From Bacteroidota bacterium (GTDB lineage Bacteria > Bacteroidota > Bacteroidia > Chitinophagales > Chitinophagaceae): a DNA stretch of 64,000 bases. A program made the translations under genes and the position numbers. Below the pieces are notes generated by a model. The model was not told the origin of the DNA. It ran no database searches and saw nothing but the letters and a program-made list of their open reading frames with translations. Shown here one piece after another: positions 1-9,621 of this stretch; position 1 is the first letter of the stretch, and the number at the start of each line of letters is the position of its first letter. The DNA is taken from the NCBI GenBank assembly GCA_018266455.1, contig JAFEAJ010000001.1:62001-126000 (forward strand), read 5' to 3'.

Positions 1-1
1 G

Positions 2-2476
2 GATGGTTCGGATCAGCCCATCGGCAGCAATGCCAATAACGAGGAAGGGGGCAATTCATTGATCGTTGCCACAAAAGAAAAAAAGAATATCCTGAAGAAA
101 GTCTTTTCATTGCCGCCAAGCCGAAATGAATCCCTGATATGGCAGGTCAAAACTTATATTGCCAGCAACCAATATCCTGAAGCTGCCGGGCTGATTGAAG
201 TATTGAAGCAGGATCCGCAATTCCCCCAAAGGCTTCAAACTGATTTGCAGGAAGCGCAGGCATGGTTGTTTTATTCCCAAAACATGTACGACAGCGCAGC
301 AGGGCATTTGATACTGGCACTGACAGGCCAACCTGACAGACAGGAAAAATCAAGATGGGAATACTTAATTGCACAACTTTACGAGCGGTCAAAAAAACCG
401 GGGATGGCACAGGAATATTATAAAAAAGTTTTTCAACGTACTTACGATCCGGTAATGGAAGTTTATGCCAGGCTGAACTACATCAGGCAAAACAAAGGCA
501 GCGATGATAAAATGATACAGCAAAATATTGATGCGTTGATGAGCATGGCCAGAAAGGCCAGGTTTGAAAACTATAGGGACATCATTTATTATGCCGCTGC
601 ACAAATTGAACTGGAAAGAAAAAACAAGCCCGGAGCAATCGCCTTGCTGTTAAGGTCAATCAAAAACACAGTGCCCGAAAACAACCAGAAGAGCAAAGCA
701 TTCCTCGCATTGGGAGACTTGTACTATTCCGATAAAAACTATAGGCCTGCAAAAAATTACTATGACAGTGTAGATGCGGCAGACAGGTCCGCTGTTGAAG
801 ATCCGGCAGCATTTCTTGACAAAAGGAAAACACTTGACAAAATCATAAGCGAAGAGGATATTATTAACAGGCAGGACAGTTTGCAGCGCATTGCAGCCAT
901 GCCCGAAACTGAAAGGAATGCTTATATAAAAAAATTAGCACGGCGGCTGCGCAAAGAACAAGGGCTTGCGGAAGAGGAATCAAATGGCGACAACCTGCTG
1001 CTCAATAACAACGGCACATCAGGTGTTTTTGGGAACAGCAGCAGCTCAACAGAATGGTATTTCGACAATAGCTCAATTAAAGCAAAAGGCTTTGGCGATT
1101 TTAAATCGAAATGGGGGAACAGGCCGAATGTTGATTTCTGGCAGGTGGCGTCTAAATCTGCCCAGGCAGGGTTTAGCGCGCAGGCAGGGCCAGGTTCCGA
1201 TCAGGACAACACAGGCAACAACAGTTCAACAACAGAGATCAGTTTCGAATCACTGCTCAAAAACCTTCCCCTTGCTCCCCCAGCCATAAAGAAATCGAAT
1301 GATTCAATCCAGAGCTCCCTGTTCAGCATTGGCGAGTCCCTGCAGGAGGGCCTTTCTGATTATCAAACGGCCATTGCCACTTACAATTCCCTGCTGAAAA
1401 GATTTCCGGATACTCATCTACGTGAGCAGGCATTGTTCAACCTGTATTATTGTTACAAGAAATCAGGCGATGAAGAAAACGCCAAGCGCATCTTGCAGAT
1501 GATGATCGAACAATATCCAAACAGCAAGCTAACCAATATCGCAGCTTATCCGGAAGCATATAAAAAAGCACAACAAGCGCCCAAAGCCGAAGCGACCAAA
1601 AAATATGAAGACATTTACAACGCATTTATTGAAGGAAGGTTTGAAGAAGCTTTAGCCAATAAAAAAGCTGCCGACAGCGCATACGGCGAAAAATACTGGA
1701 CACCTCAGTTATTATATATTGAAGCAGTTTACCTGGCAAAAAACCGGAACGACAGCCTGGCTAAAATTGATTTTGCGGGCATAATCCGGAAATATCCAAA
1801 AACACCAATGGCCGATAAAGCTAAAATATTTTTGGACGTGTTGAGCCGCCGCAAGCAGATTGAAGAATATCTAACAAACCTGCAGGTGACCCGCGCAAAA
1901 GACGATTCGGTAATTGTATCCAAAGCAGTCCCGCTGAGATACAACAATGAATACAAGCCAATCATCGATTCGCTGAAAGCCCTGCAAAGAAAGTCTGACA
2001 GCACAGCTATGGCAAAAGCCAAGGCAAACCCCGCAACGCAAAAAAGAAATGATTCCGCCCAAATAGCACAAAAGCTTTCTGCTTTTAAATCCGCCTTTGC
2101 GTTTGCACCGGAAAAAGCCCAGGCTGTTGCTATCTTAATGAACAAAGTTGACCCTGTGTATGTGAATGAAACCAGGAACGCTTTCAACAGGTATAACCAG
2201 GAAACCTTCTATAGCAAAACTTATGATATCGTTATCGCTCCAATCAATGATACAATAAAACTGGTCCTTATTAATGGCTTCCAAAGCGCTGACGATGCCA
2301 TTCAATATATAGACAAAGCAAAGAAAATTGCTCCCCGCGAAATTGTGCCATGGCTGCCTGTGGGCAAATATTCATTCCTGATCATCAGCAACGATAACCT
2401 GGAAATCCTGAAAACAAATAAAGACATCGCTGCATATAAAAAATTCCTGGAAACATCATACCCTGGAAAATTTTAG
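2..2476 (+). CDS. porW: PorW/SprE-type T9SS periplasmic lipoprotein with TPR repeats (5' partial)
   Basis: The reading frame is open from base 2, so the N-terminus with its expected lipoprotein signal lies outside the window; the first in-window start-like codon (TTG at 59) is not the real start. The visible ~824 residues begin with helical TPR-like repeats, continue through a low-complexity Gln/Asn/Ser stretch, carry a second TPR block around FPDTHLREQALFNLYY, and end in a small conserved domain finishing SYPGKF. This architecture matches the gliding-motility/T9SS lipoprotein SprE (PorW), thought to connect the T9SS outer-membrane translocon with the inner-membrane motor. A T9SS cargo protein occurs at 60-63.7 kb, so the system is expected to be active. 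Family assignment rests on recognising the overall sequence, not on a search. Confidence 0.8.
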   Translation, partial: DGSDQPIGSNANNEEGGNSLIVATKEKKNILKKVFSLPPSRNESLIWQVKTYIASNQYPEAAGLIEVLKQDPQFPQRLQTDLQEAQAWLFYSQNMYDSAAGHLILALTGQPDRQEKSRWEYLIAQLYERSKKPGMAQEYYKKVFQRTYDPVMEVYARLNYIRQNKGSDDKMIQQNIDALMSMARKARFENYRDIIYYAAAQIELERKNKPGAIALLLRSIKNTVPENNQKSKAFLALGDLYYSDKNYRPAKNYYDSVDAADRSAVEDPAAFLDKRKTLDKIISEEDIINRQDSLQRIAAMPETERNAYIKKLARRLRKEQGLAEEESNGDNLLLNNNGTSGVFGNSSSSTEWYFDNSSIKAKGFGDFKSKWGNRPNVDFWQVASKSAQAGFSAQAGPGSDQDNTGNNSSTTEISFESLLKNLPLAPPAIKKSNDSIQSSLFSIGESLQEGLSDYQTAIATYNSLLKRFPDTHLREQALFNLYYCYKKSGDEENAKRILQMMIEQYPNSKLTNIAAYPEAYKKAQQAPKAEATKKYEDIYNAFIEGRFEEALANKKAADSAYGEKYWTPQLLYIEAVYLAKNRNDSLAKIDFAGIIRKYPKTPMADKAKIFLDVLSRRKQIEEYLTNLQVTRAKDDSVIVSKAVPLRYNNEYKPIIDSLKALQRKSDSTAMAKAKANPATQKRNDSAQIAQKLSAFKSAFAFAPEKAQAVAILMNKVDPVYVNETRNAFNRYNQETFYSKTYDIVIAPINDTIKLVLINGFQSADDAIQYIDKAKKIAPREIVPWLPVGKYSFLIISNDNLEILKTNKDIAAYKKFLETSYPGKF

Positions 2477-2683
2477 CGCAGCTTGAAATGTATGGCATAG
2501 GGCCATGAGCAGCGAGTTTTATACTAAACCATAATACAGGACAGGGCATCAGGAAAAGCTTCAGAGGAAACATTATTAAAACTTTAATAACCGCTGATTT
2601 TGAAGCGCTGTATCTTTTATTAATTTCGGGTAAGATTTTTGCTACATAGCCTATCAATCATCTTGCTTATTTAATTTATCGAT

Positions 2684-5134
2684 ATGATGTCAAAAGCCGT
2701 TCGAATTTTCTGGCGCATTTTTTTCTTTGGTGTTGCTGTCCTCCTCGTATTTATCGTGATGATCAATTTCAACCTGTTTGGCAAATTGCCTTCGCTGAAA
2801 GAACTTGAGAACCCATCAATCATCCTGGCTTCGGAGGTGTATGCTGATGACGGAACGCTTATGGGGAAATATTATACTGAGCGGGGCAACCGAAGCAATG
2901 TGGAATATAAAGACATTTCTCCAAATGTGGTCAATGCATTGGTTGCAACAGAAGATGAGCGGTTTTATGAGCATTCAGGAATTGATGGGTGGGCTGTGCT
3001 ACGGGCAATTGTCAAATTAGGCCGCGATGGGGGCGGAAGCACCATTACCCAACAGCTTGCCAAAAACATGCTTGAACAAGGCTCTAAAAATATATGGCGG
3101 CGGGGCATTGAAAAATTAAAAGAGTGGATCATTGCTGTAAAGCTTGAACGGAATTTTACCAAGCAGGAAATACTGGCACTTTACCTGAATACCGTTCCTT
3201 TCAGTGAAAATGTTTTTGGGATAAGGAATGCCTCCCGTACTTTTTTTGGGAAAGAGCCTGACAGGCTTTCAGTTGATGAAGCAGCAGTTTTGGTAGGCAT
3301 GGTGAATGCGCCAACATTGTACAACCCAAGAAGAAACCCCCGGCTATCTATTGAAAGGCGCAATACGGTAATCAGCAGGATGGAAAAAAATGATTTTATC
3401 AATCTACAGGAAGCCGTTTCATATAAATCCAAGCCGATCGATCTTAGCAATTTCAAAAAAATAAATGAGAACAATGGCCTCGCCCCTTACTTCCGCGATG
3501 TGATCCGTGATGAGCTGAAAAAATGGTGCAAAGCGCACAAAAACCCGGCAACAGGCGATCCTTATAATTTATACGAAGACGGGTTAAGGATTTTCACTAC
3601 CATCAACCCCCGCATGCAGACTTATGCCGAAGAGGCAGTTGCCAAACATCTGCCCGTTTTGCAAAAAGTACTGAGCGCACAGAACAGCATTCGCAAAGGC
3701 ACGGTTTGGGCTGAACATAAAAACGTGCTCGAAGGGTACATGAGAAAAAGCGACCGATGGGAAAATATGAAAGATGACGGCTATAGTGATGCAGACATCA
3801 AAAAGGCATTTAACCAGCCTGTGCAAATGAAAATATTTGCATGGAACAGCAAACGCGAAAAAGACACGGTAATGACACCGCTGGACTCCATTAAATACAG
3901 CAGAGATATGTTAGAGACCGCCTTCATGGCGATGGACCCTATAACAGGGGCGGTGAAGGCATGGGTCGGGGGCATCGATTTCAAGACCTATAAATATGAC
4001 CATGTAAATATCAATACCAAGAGGCAGGTAGGCTCTTCCATCAAACCATTTTTATATAGCCTGGCCATTGAAGATGCTGGCTTCGGCCCGGAAACACAGG
4101 TACAGAACACTGCCCAATATTTTCCAGGGTCGGGTATGGTGCCTGCTAAAGGGCTTTGCCAGGGCGATGGCGCCATGGTGTCAATGGCCAGCGCACTTGC
4201 CTATTCACTCAACTGTGCATCAGCCTATATCATTAAACAGGTAGGCCCTCAGCGCTTTGCAGATTTTATCAAACAAATGAATATCCCCACTAAAATTGAA
4301 CCTTACCCTTCAATTGCCCTGGGCACTTGTGAACTTTCACTGTACGAAATGATGTGGGGCTATACCATGTTCTCTGCAGGAGGGTTCGATTCAAAGCCTT
4401 ATTATATTTCACGTATTGAAGACAAAAATGGCAATGTGCTGGAACGTTTTGACTCAGAAAAAGAGAGAAAAGAAGTGCTGAGCCAGACAACAGCTTATAC
4501 GATGTGCAGGATGATGCAAGGAGCTGCCGATTTTGGCACCGCAGCAGGTGTGCGTGGCCGTTTGGGCATTGCAGAAATGGGCGCCAAAACAGGTACTACG
4601 AACGACAATTCAGATGCCTGGTTTTTCGGTTATACCCCACAGTTGCTCGCAGGTGTTTGGATTGGTTGTGATGACCGCTTCATTCGCCTGGAAGGCGGTT
4701 TGGGGTATGGCGGCCGTGCTGCATTGCCTATCTGGGAGTATTTTTTTCAGAAAGCTTTGGCTGATAAAACACTAGGCCTCGACAGGCAAATAAAATTCGT
4801 TCAGCCCGAAAACATGAAACCAGAAGACATGTACGGGAATTATATTAATACCATCGACAAAACCCCTCCTCCAGGAGCAGAAGGGGCTGACATAGGCAAT
4901 GGCGACGCAGGCGAGTATATGGATACCAGTACTCAAAGAGTACCGATTGATTCAAGGCTTACCCCCGATGAAGAAAAAATCTTAAAAGAGGCAGTTAAAG
5001 ATAATAACAAGAAAAAAGATGAGCAGGCCATAAAACAGGATATGTCCGCACCAGTGCCACCAGATGCAAAAAAAGAAAAACAGGGCCTTCTAAAAAAAAT
5101 ATTCGGCGGTAAGGATAAAAAAAATGGCAACTGA
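2684..5134 (+). CDS. mrcA: Class A penicillin-binding protein 1A (transglycosylase/transpeptidase)
   Basis: This is a bifunctional peptidoglycan synthase anchored in the inner membrane by one N-terminal helix (about residues 7-27). The GT51 glycosyltransferase domain shows EDERFYEHSGID, with its catalytic Glu, and GGSTITQQLAKN. The transpeptidase domain has the three penicillin-binding motifs: S451-x-x-K454 (SSIK), an SxN motif (SLN), and K635-T-G. The 816-aa length is normal for the family. The C-terminal ~70 residues are Lys/Pro/Glu-rich and probably disordered. The gene stands alone, 207 bp after the porW homologue. The ATG gives a conventional signal-anchor. Confidence 0.95.
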   Translation: MMSKAVRIFWRIFFFGVAVLLVFIVMINFNLFGKLPSLKELENPSIILASEVYADDGTLMGKYYTERGNRSNVEYKDISPNVVNALVATEDERFYEHSGIDGWAVLRAIVKLGRDGGGSTITQQLAKNMLEQGSKNIWRRGIEKLKEWIIAVKLERNFTKQEILALYLNTVPFSENVFGIRNASRTFFGKEPDRLSVDEAAVLVGMVNAPTLYNPRRNPRLSIERRNTVISRMEKNDFINLQEAVSYKSKPIDLSNFKKINENNGLAPYFRDVIRDELKKWCKAHKNPATGDPYNLYEDGLRIFTTINPRMQTYAEEAVAKHLPVLQKVLSAQNSIRKGTVWAEHKNVLEGYMRKSDRWENMKDDGYSDADIKKAFNQPVQMKIFAWNSKREKDTVMTPLDSIKYSRDMLETAFMAMDPITGAVKAWVGGIDFKTYKYDHVNINTKRQVGSSIKPFLYSLAIEDAGFGPETQVQNTAQYFPGSGMVPAKGLCQGDGAMVSMASALAYSLNCASAYIIKQVGPQRFADFIKQMNIPTKIEPYPSIALGTCELSLYEMMWGYTMFSAGGFDSKPYYISRIEDKNGNVLERFDSEKERKEVLSQTTAYTMCRMMQGAADFGTAAGVRGRLGIAEMGAKTGTTNDNSDAWFFGYTPQLLAGVWIGCDDRFIRLEGGLGYGGRAALPIWEYFFQKALADKTLGLDRQIKFVQPENMKPEDMYGNYINTIDKTPPPGAEGADIGNGDAGEYMDTSTQRVPIDSRLTPDEEKILKEAVKDNNKKKDEQAIKQDMSAPVPPDAKKEKQGLLKKIFGGKDKKNGN

Positions 5135-5263
5135 TTTTTTATACCTGTTGCCATTAAGCCAGAATATGGCTTTATATATAAAAGGGTAATGGGATTGAGA
5201 TACTTTTTGAAATGTATTAGTGATATTTAAACCGAAAAGAAAAAAGCAATTTAAATACTTCTT

Positions 5264-5887
5264 CTATTGCCTGTAAAATTTATTAATCGCTTCAACACGG
5301 TTTTGCACTTTCAGTTTTATGTAAATGTTCGCCACATGTTTTTTCACAGTTTCTCTTTGTATACCAAGACTGTTGGCGATTTCTTTATAAATAAGCCCTC
5401 TCGACACCTGCCTCATTATTTCTTTTTCTCTGGTGCTAAGGGCATCACATTGCATTTCTTCTTTTTGCCTGCTGTTAAAATAAGCCAGTAGCTTTCGTGA
5501 AATGGGAGCTGACATTGGCGCTGCACCATTTGAAAGCTCAACAAGCGCTTCTGATAGCTTTTCCGGGCTTGAATCCTTCAACAAATAACCATGTGCCCCA
5601 GCTGCAAGCGCTTTGAATACTGTTTCGTCATCCTGTTTATGAGTGAAAACAAGAAATTTGGATTTGCAGTTTTCCCGTATCATGCCTTCAATAAACGCTA
5701 TGCCGCACCCGCTGTGCTGTTTTATATCAACAATCACAATATCTGCCGGAAAATCAGCAAGGCCCTTCTCTGCCTGGTATAGGAAGTGGTACACAGAAAT
5801 TACCTTGAACCTGTTTAATTTTTCAAGATGGCCTGCAAGCACAAATGCAAACTCAGCATTTTCTTCAATAACTGAAATCGATACCAT
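5264..5887 (-). CDS. NarL/FixJ-family response regulator (orphan)
   Basis: A 207-aa DNA-binding response regulator. The N-terminal receiver domain (about 1-120) has acidic residues E8/E9, the likely phosphoacceptor D54 (VIVDIKQHSG) and the conserved Lys in YLLKDSS. The C-terminal LuxR-type helix-turn-helix contains LSTREKEIMRQVSRGLIYKEIA and TVKKHVANIY. No histidine kinase gene is adjacent: the upstream neighbour is a long spacer and the next gene downstream is the convergently placed PBP1A gene. Its partner kinase must therefore be encoded elsewhere. The target genes cannot be inferred from this window. Confidence 0.88.
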   Translation of the reverse strand: MVSISVIEENAEFAFVLAGHLEKLNRFKVISVYHFLYQAEKGLADFPADIVIVDIKQHSGCGIAFIEGMIRENCKSKFLVFTHKQDDETVFKALAAGAHGYLLKDSSPEKLSEALVELSNGAAPMSAPISRKLLAYFNSRQKEEMQCDALSTREKEIMRQVSRGLIYKEIANSLGIQRETVKKHVANIYIKLKVQNRVEAINKFYRQ

Positions 5888-6167
5888 TTTGAAAAATTTT
5901 GAATTTAAAAATCAGAAACACAAGACAAGAGGTTACGGATAGTTGGTACCACCATATTGCATAGAGCCGGTTTGAGCGGTTTTTTCATGGGCCCAGCAAA
6001 ACATATAAAAAATCAGGAGCTGTCGCAACAGAAATACAATAGGCCAAAACTAAAAAAGGGGCAAAAGCCGGGCAAGGGTATTTGAACGGTTTATGTTCCG
6101 TATATATACTGTTTCTTAGTGGCACAAGATGTTTTAAGTATCCTGATATTGAAACAGGAAGCAGAGA
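5888..6167. other. Intergenic spacer without recognisable gene
   Basis: This 280-bp stretch separates two minus-strand genes and should contain the promoter of the response regulator. No open frame in it looks like protein. Bases 5952-5968 (CCATATTGCATAGAGCC) resemble, in reverse complement, one arm of the palindromic repeats at 30.8 and 32.7 kb. A weak hairpin near 6140-6165, TCCTG pairing with CAGGA, could end transcription of the upstream minus-strand gene. Confidence 0.4.
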
Positions 6168-7163
6168 TCATTTATCAAGAGAGGTTTTGATCATAAAAAC
6201 TGAAGCAACAGGGCGTTGCCCTTCCTGGTCGGAAGGCCTGATGGTTTCATTCCCGTTGATGAGCATGCAACTGCTGCCACCGCCATCAAGGTTAAGGGCT
6301 TCATAACAGCCTATGTTTTTCAAAATTTTTGCTTCTTCTGGCAATGTAACTCCTTCTGCCTTCCCCGGAGAGCGGCCCTGCACCACAAGTATGATCAAAT
6401 GGTCGTCATTTGTATAGCCCATGGCGGTTGCGGGCCTCGTTTCATTTGCGCCTGCCGGTATCTGCTCCTCCTTATCGGTAATCCAAATATTTCCATCGTG
6501 TATCAGTGTAGGCCCGCCACCTATCGCTGTTCGCATCTTCCACCATTTCCAGTTAATATCATTCAAATCATAAATAGAAGGATTGCGCTCACTACCTTTT
6601 GCAATAACCGGTCTCCATTCAAATGCATAAGGCCAATGCCTCGACGAATCGGTAAAGACCCACGCCACATCTGCTTTTCGGTTACGTGCAATACCGATGG
6701 CACTTCGTGCAGGATAGTAATATACCATGGAATCTTTTCCGCCGCCGCTGAGGGCCTGTATATTAAAGGCAATCATCTTCCCGTTCCTGATCACAACATT
6801 TAAGTTCTGATTGGTTTCATAAGAAAAAAAACCGCCATTCACAATCAGCAAAGGCTTTCCTTCTTGCGTATAATATTCTTTTGGCGTGTAGCGGTAACCG
6901 TAGCCAACCTGTGTGTCGAATAATAATTTTTTATCCTTCAGCTTAGCTGAAACATAATAAGCAATAAAAGGCCGGCCGTTCAGGGAATCTGTTGTTTTGT
7001 AAACATGCACAGATGATGGCAGGGGCATGTATAATGAATCCATTTTATGCCAGTGCAACTGCGCAAAACCAGTAACCGGGAGCAAGTATATAAAGAAATG
7101 GACAATAGACAACAAATGGCGCAAAAAGCCGGTTCGGGGAATATGTCGCTTATAAATCACCAA
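6168..7163 (-). CDS. Phosphodiester glycosidase family (NAGPA/DUF2233-like) exported protein
   Basis: The protein has a hydrophobic N-terminal segment ending in an Ala-Gln cleavage-like site (GFAQ, about residue 35), so it is probably periplasmic or outer-membrane associated. The core carries hallmarks of the family of N-acetylglucosamine-1-phosphodiester alpha-N-acetylglucosaminidase: VNGGFFSYE, AIGGGPTLIHDG, RPATAMGY and LNLDGGGSS. It probably hydrolyses a glycosyl phosphodiester, substrate unknown. It follows lipA by 14 bp on the same strand and is probably cotranscribed. No ATG is available: an in-frame stop lies immediately upstream, so translation must begin at TTG 7163, GTG 7160 or the later TTG at 7124, which alone gives a more classical signal peptide. 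Confidence 0.82.
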   Translation of the reverse strand: MVIYKRHIPRTGFLRHLLSIVHFFIYLLPVTGFAQLHWHKMDSLYMPLPSSVHVYKTTDSLNGRPFIAYYVSAKLKDKKLLFDTQVGYGYRYTPKEYYTQEGKPLLIVNGGFFSYETNQNLNVVIRNGKMIAFNIQALSGGGKDSMVYYYPARSAIGIARNRKADVAWVFTDSSRHWPYAFEWRPVIAKGSERNPSIYDLNDINWKWWKMRTAIGGGPTLIHDGNIWITDKEEQIPAGANETRPATAMGYTNDDHLIILVVQGRSPGKAEGVTLPEEAKILKNIGCYEALNLDGGGSSCMLINGNETIRPSDQEGQRPVASVFMIKTSLDK

Positions 7164-7177
7164 TTATTAAATATCAA

Positions 7178-8101
7178 TTATTCACCAGGCATTTCTTTTT
7201 TCCACTGTTCTTTACCATAACCGGGAATAACATGCTTTTCGCTATGGTAAGAAGAACGGACAAGCGGGCCGCTTTCAACATAATCAAAGCCAAGCTCGTA
7301 ACCAATTTGGCGAAATTCCCTGAACTCATCGGGATGTACAAACCGGGCAACAGGCAAATGTTCTTTGGTGGGCTGAAGATATTGACCAAGAGTAACTACG
7401 TCCACTCCGCTGTTATGAAGATCGGTCATTGCCTGAACAATTTCTTCTTTTGTTTCGCCAAGCCCAAGCATCATTCCGCTTTTTGTGCGCATGCCACCCT
7501 GCTTCAGGGTTTTTAATGTTGCCATGCTGCGCCAGTACTTTGCCTGTATGCGCACTTGCCTGGTGAGCCTTTCCACTGTTTCTATGTTATGAGAAACCAC
7601 CTGTGGAGCAACATCAATAATACGCTGTATGTTTTCCTGGTCTGCTTTAAAATCAGGGATAAGCGTCTCTAAAGTTGAACCAGGGTTAAGCGCTTTCACC
7701 GCACGTATGGTGTTTTGCCAAATAATGCTGCCGCCGTCTTTCAGATCATCACGGTCAACAGAAGTAATAACGGCATGTTTCACTTTCATTAAATGAATCG
7801 CTTCTGCCACCCGCTGGGGTTCATCCCAATCAACAGCCCCTGGCCTTCCTGTTGCAACTGCACAGAACCCGCAGCTGCGCGTACAGATGTTGCCAAGTAT
7901 CATAAATGTTGCTGTGCCCTCGCCCCAGCATTCGCCCATATTCGGGCAGTTGCCGCTTTCGCAAATGGTGTGGAGCTGATGCTGATCGACCAGGCCCCGA
8001 ACATGTTTGTAATTTTCGCCGATAGGCAATTTAACACGAAGCCAATTGGGCTTTTTTGCCTTTGTTCCTGTTTCGTTGTTCGTTACCGGGAGCTCCATCA
8101 T
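7178..8101 (-). CDS. lipA: Lipoyl synthase
   Basis: A radical-SAM enzyme inserting two sulfur atoms into the octanoyl group on lipoyl domains of 2-oxoacid dehydrogenases and the glycine cleavage system. Both Fe-S cluster motifs are visible: the auxiliary cluster cysteines C47, C52 and C58 ([12 protein letters not shown]) and the SAM-cluster C73, C77 and C80 (CTRSCGFC). The C-terminal region contains [11 protein letters not shown]. At 307 aa the length is typical. An ATG at 8101, with another at 8098, is the start. It heads a probable two-gene unit with the downstream phosphodiester glycosidase. Confidence 0.97.
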   Translation of the reverse strand: MMELPVTNNETGTKAKKPNWLRVKLPIGENYKHVRGLVDQHQLHTICESGNCPNMGECWGEGTATFMILGNICTRSCGFCAVATGRPGAVDWDEPQRVAEAIHLMKVKHAVITSVDRDDLKDGGSIIWQNTIRAVKALNPGSTLETLIPDFKADQENIQRIIDVAPQVVSHNIETVERLTRQVRIQAKYWRSMATLKTLKQGGMRTKSGMMLGLGETKEEIVQAMTDLHNSGVDVVTLGQYLQPTKEHLPVARFVHPDEFREFRQIGYELGFDYVESGPLVRSSYHSEKHVIPGYGKEQWKKEMPGE

Positions 8102-8236
8102 GAACCAGTTTTCTTTTAACAGTTTGCGATTAATATCAGCTCAATAGAAATTATTTCGCGCACATAAGCAAGCAGGGCGGCAATGCCCAATAAGAAGCAT
8201 GCTGCCATCAGTCAGCGAAATATCAGCAAAAATACG

Positions 8237-9064
8237 TCACTTTCGGCTTCCGAACATAATGGAAACATAACCGTTGAAGAAGAAGTTTTTGTAAGGCACT
8301 TCATACACCTGTGGGATTTTGCTGAAATAATATTCAGCGCTGATGCCTGCTTCAATTGCGGTAATGGAAGTATTGAACCTCGCATAGTCAAAGCGGAGGG
8401 CGGTTTTGGCATTGAGCCCGGGTTTGATAGAAAGATGGCCCCATCCTACAGTAAACCCTGCAGCACCGGTAAATGCATAAAGGTTCGAATCGGCAATTGC
8501 CTGAAGATAGGTTTTCTGTGCAGAAGTGACATAAACAACCTGGTTGGCAGAATCATAACTGACGACGTCCTGGATATTATAATAGTAGGGTTTCAATAAA
8601 CCGACTGAAATGCCTCCTGTATACAGCCAGGTGACCGCCACGCCATTTTTGTTCCCTTTTCCTCCGATTAACCGCTGTTCGCCAATAGATGCTTTGAAAG
8701 AATAAAAATTATTCAGCTTATACAAAACTTGTGACGAAAAGTCGCCGGTTGACACCCGTTTTTCTTTAGCGCTTTTTTTCTCATTCAGTTCAAACTGCAG
8801 CAACCGGGCTTTCCACGGAGTAATGAATTTGCCTTTTTCAAAAAAAATACCGTAACCATCAGTCGCCACCTTTATCCCAAACACATTATGCTTGTTGAAA
8901 ATGAGGTCGCCTTCTTCTTCCATTTTCAACATGCGGTTGATGCGCTCCCTTTTCGCAGACTTATTATCGCGCAGGGGCCTGGAAACTGGGCTATAAGTTG
9001 AATCCTGGGCCCTTGCGCTTATAAAAATGATGCAGGCTATTAGAAATAAGAAAATTTTGTTCAC
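8237..9064 (-). CDS. Exported hypothetical protein, probable outer-membrane beta-barrel
   Basis: A 275-aa protein with a clear signal peptide (MNKIFLFLIACIIFISARAQ). The mature part has alternating hydrophobic/aromatic strands separated by short turns, and it ends in strand-like residues (FFFNGYVSIMFGSRK), as expected for a small outer-membrane barrel. A basic segment rich in Lys, Arg and Glu follows the signal peptide. It lies 136 bp upstream of lipA on the same strand and is divergent from the OsmC gene. No enzymatic motif was seen. Beta-barrel topology is inferred from pattern only. Confidence 0.6.
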   Translation of the reverse strand: MNKIFLFLIACIIFISARAQDSTYSPVSRPLRDNKSAKRERINRMLKMEEEGDLIFNKHNVFGIKVATDGYGIFFEKGKFITPWKARLLQFELNEKKSAKEKRVSTGDFSSQVLYKLNNFYSFKASIGEQRLIGGKGNKNGVAVTWLYTGGISVGLLKPYYYNIQDVVSYDSANQVVYVTSAQKTYLQAIADSNLYAFTGAAGFTVGWGHLSIKPGLNAKTALRFDYARFNTSITAIEAGISAEYYFSKIPQVYEVPYKNFFFNGYVSIMFGSRK

Positions 9065-9110
9065 AACAACGATTTAATTTATCTGGCGTAAATTTAGGCA
9101 AAAATAGATA

Positions 9111-9536
9111 ATGACTTCGACTGTTATTTACGCAGGAGACCTGAGAACGGTTGCCACCCACCTGCATTCCGGTTCAGTGATAGAAACCGATGCGCCACTC
9201 GATAACCAAGGCAAGGGCGAAAGGTTCTCTCCCACCGATCTTTTGGCCACGGCTTTAGGCAGTTGCATGATGACGATTATGGGAATAAAAGCCAGGGACA
9301 TGAAAGTGGACCTTCGAGGGATGAAAATTGAAATAGAAAAAATAATGAAACCAGATCCCAGAAGGGTTGGGGGAGTGAACCTGGCATTTCATTTCCCAGA
9401 TGCATTAAGGATAGACGAAAAGCAGAAAACAATTTTAGAAAGAGCTGCGCATACCTGCCCTGTTATATACAGCATCCATCCCGACATTGTTGTTAATATC
9501 GTTTTTAACTGGAAAGAAACAATTGTGAATTTGTAG
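9111..9536 (+). CDS. OsmC/Ohr-family peroxiredoxin-like protein
   Basis: A 141-aa member of the OsmC family of thiol-dependent hydroperoxide reductases. The two redox cysteines sit in the expected contexts: the first in ALGSCMMT, the second in AAHTCPV. The preceding FSPTDLLA stretch is also family-typical. It is probably cytoplasmic and reduces organic peroxides. It is transcribed alone, divergently from the envelope protein at 8.2-9.1 kb; the 46-bp gap must hold both promoters. It belongs to the general OsmC subgroup rather than Ohr, judged by overall sequence. Confidence 0.88.
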   Translation: MTSTVIYAGDLRTVATHLHSGSVIETDAPLDNQGKGERFSPTDLLATALGSCMMTIMGIKARDMKVDLRGMKIEIEKIMKPDPRRVGGVNLAFHFPDALRIDEKQKTILERAAHTCPVIYSIHPDIVVNIVFNWKETIVNL

Positions 9537-9621
9537 CCCCAGGCCGGCATGAGGAGTTCCGATTTTTTTTGTGGGCGTCAATAAGAAAATAAACCATTTT
9601 CTTCCTACTCATGGCGAAAGA

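Noticed and set aside
5126..5175. Terminator after the penicillin-binding protein gene
   Set aside because: AAGCCA/TGGCTT and GGCAAC/GTTGCC hairpins are only six base pairs each, overlap the stop codon or lack a T-run, and compete with each other.
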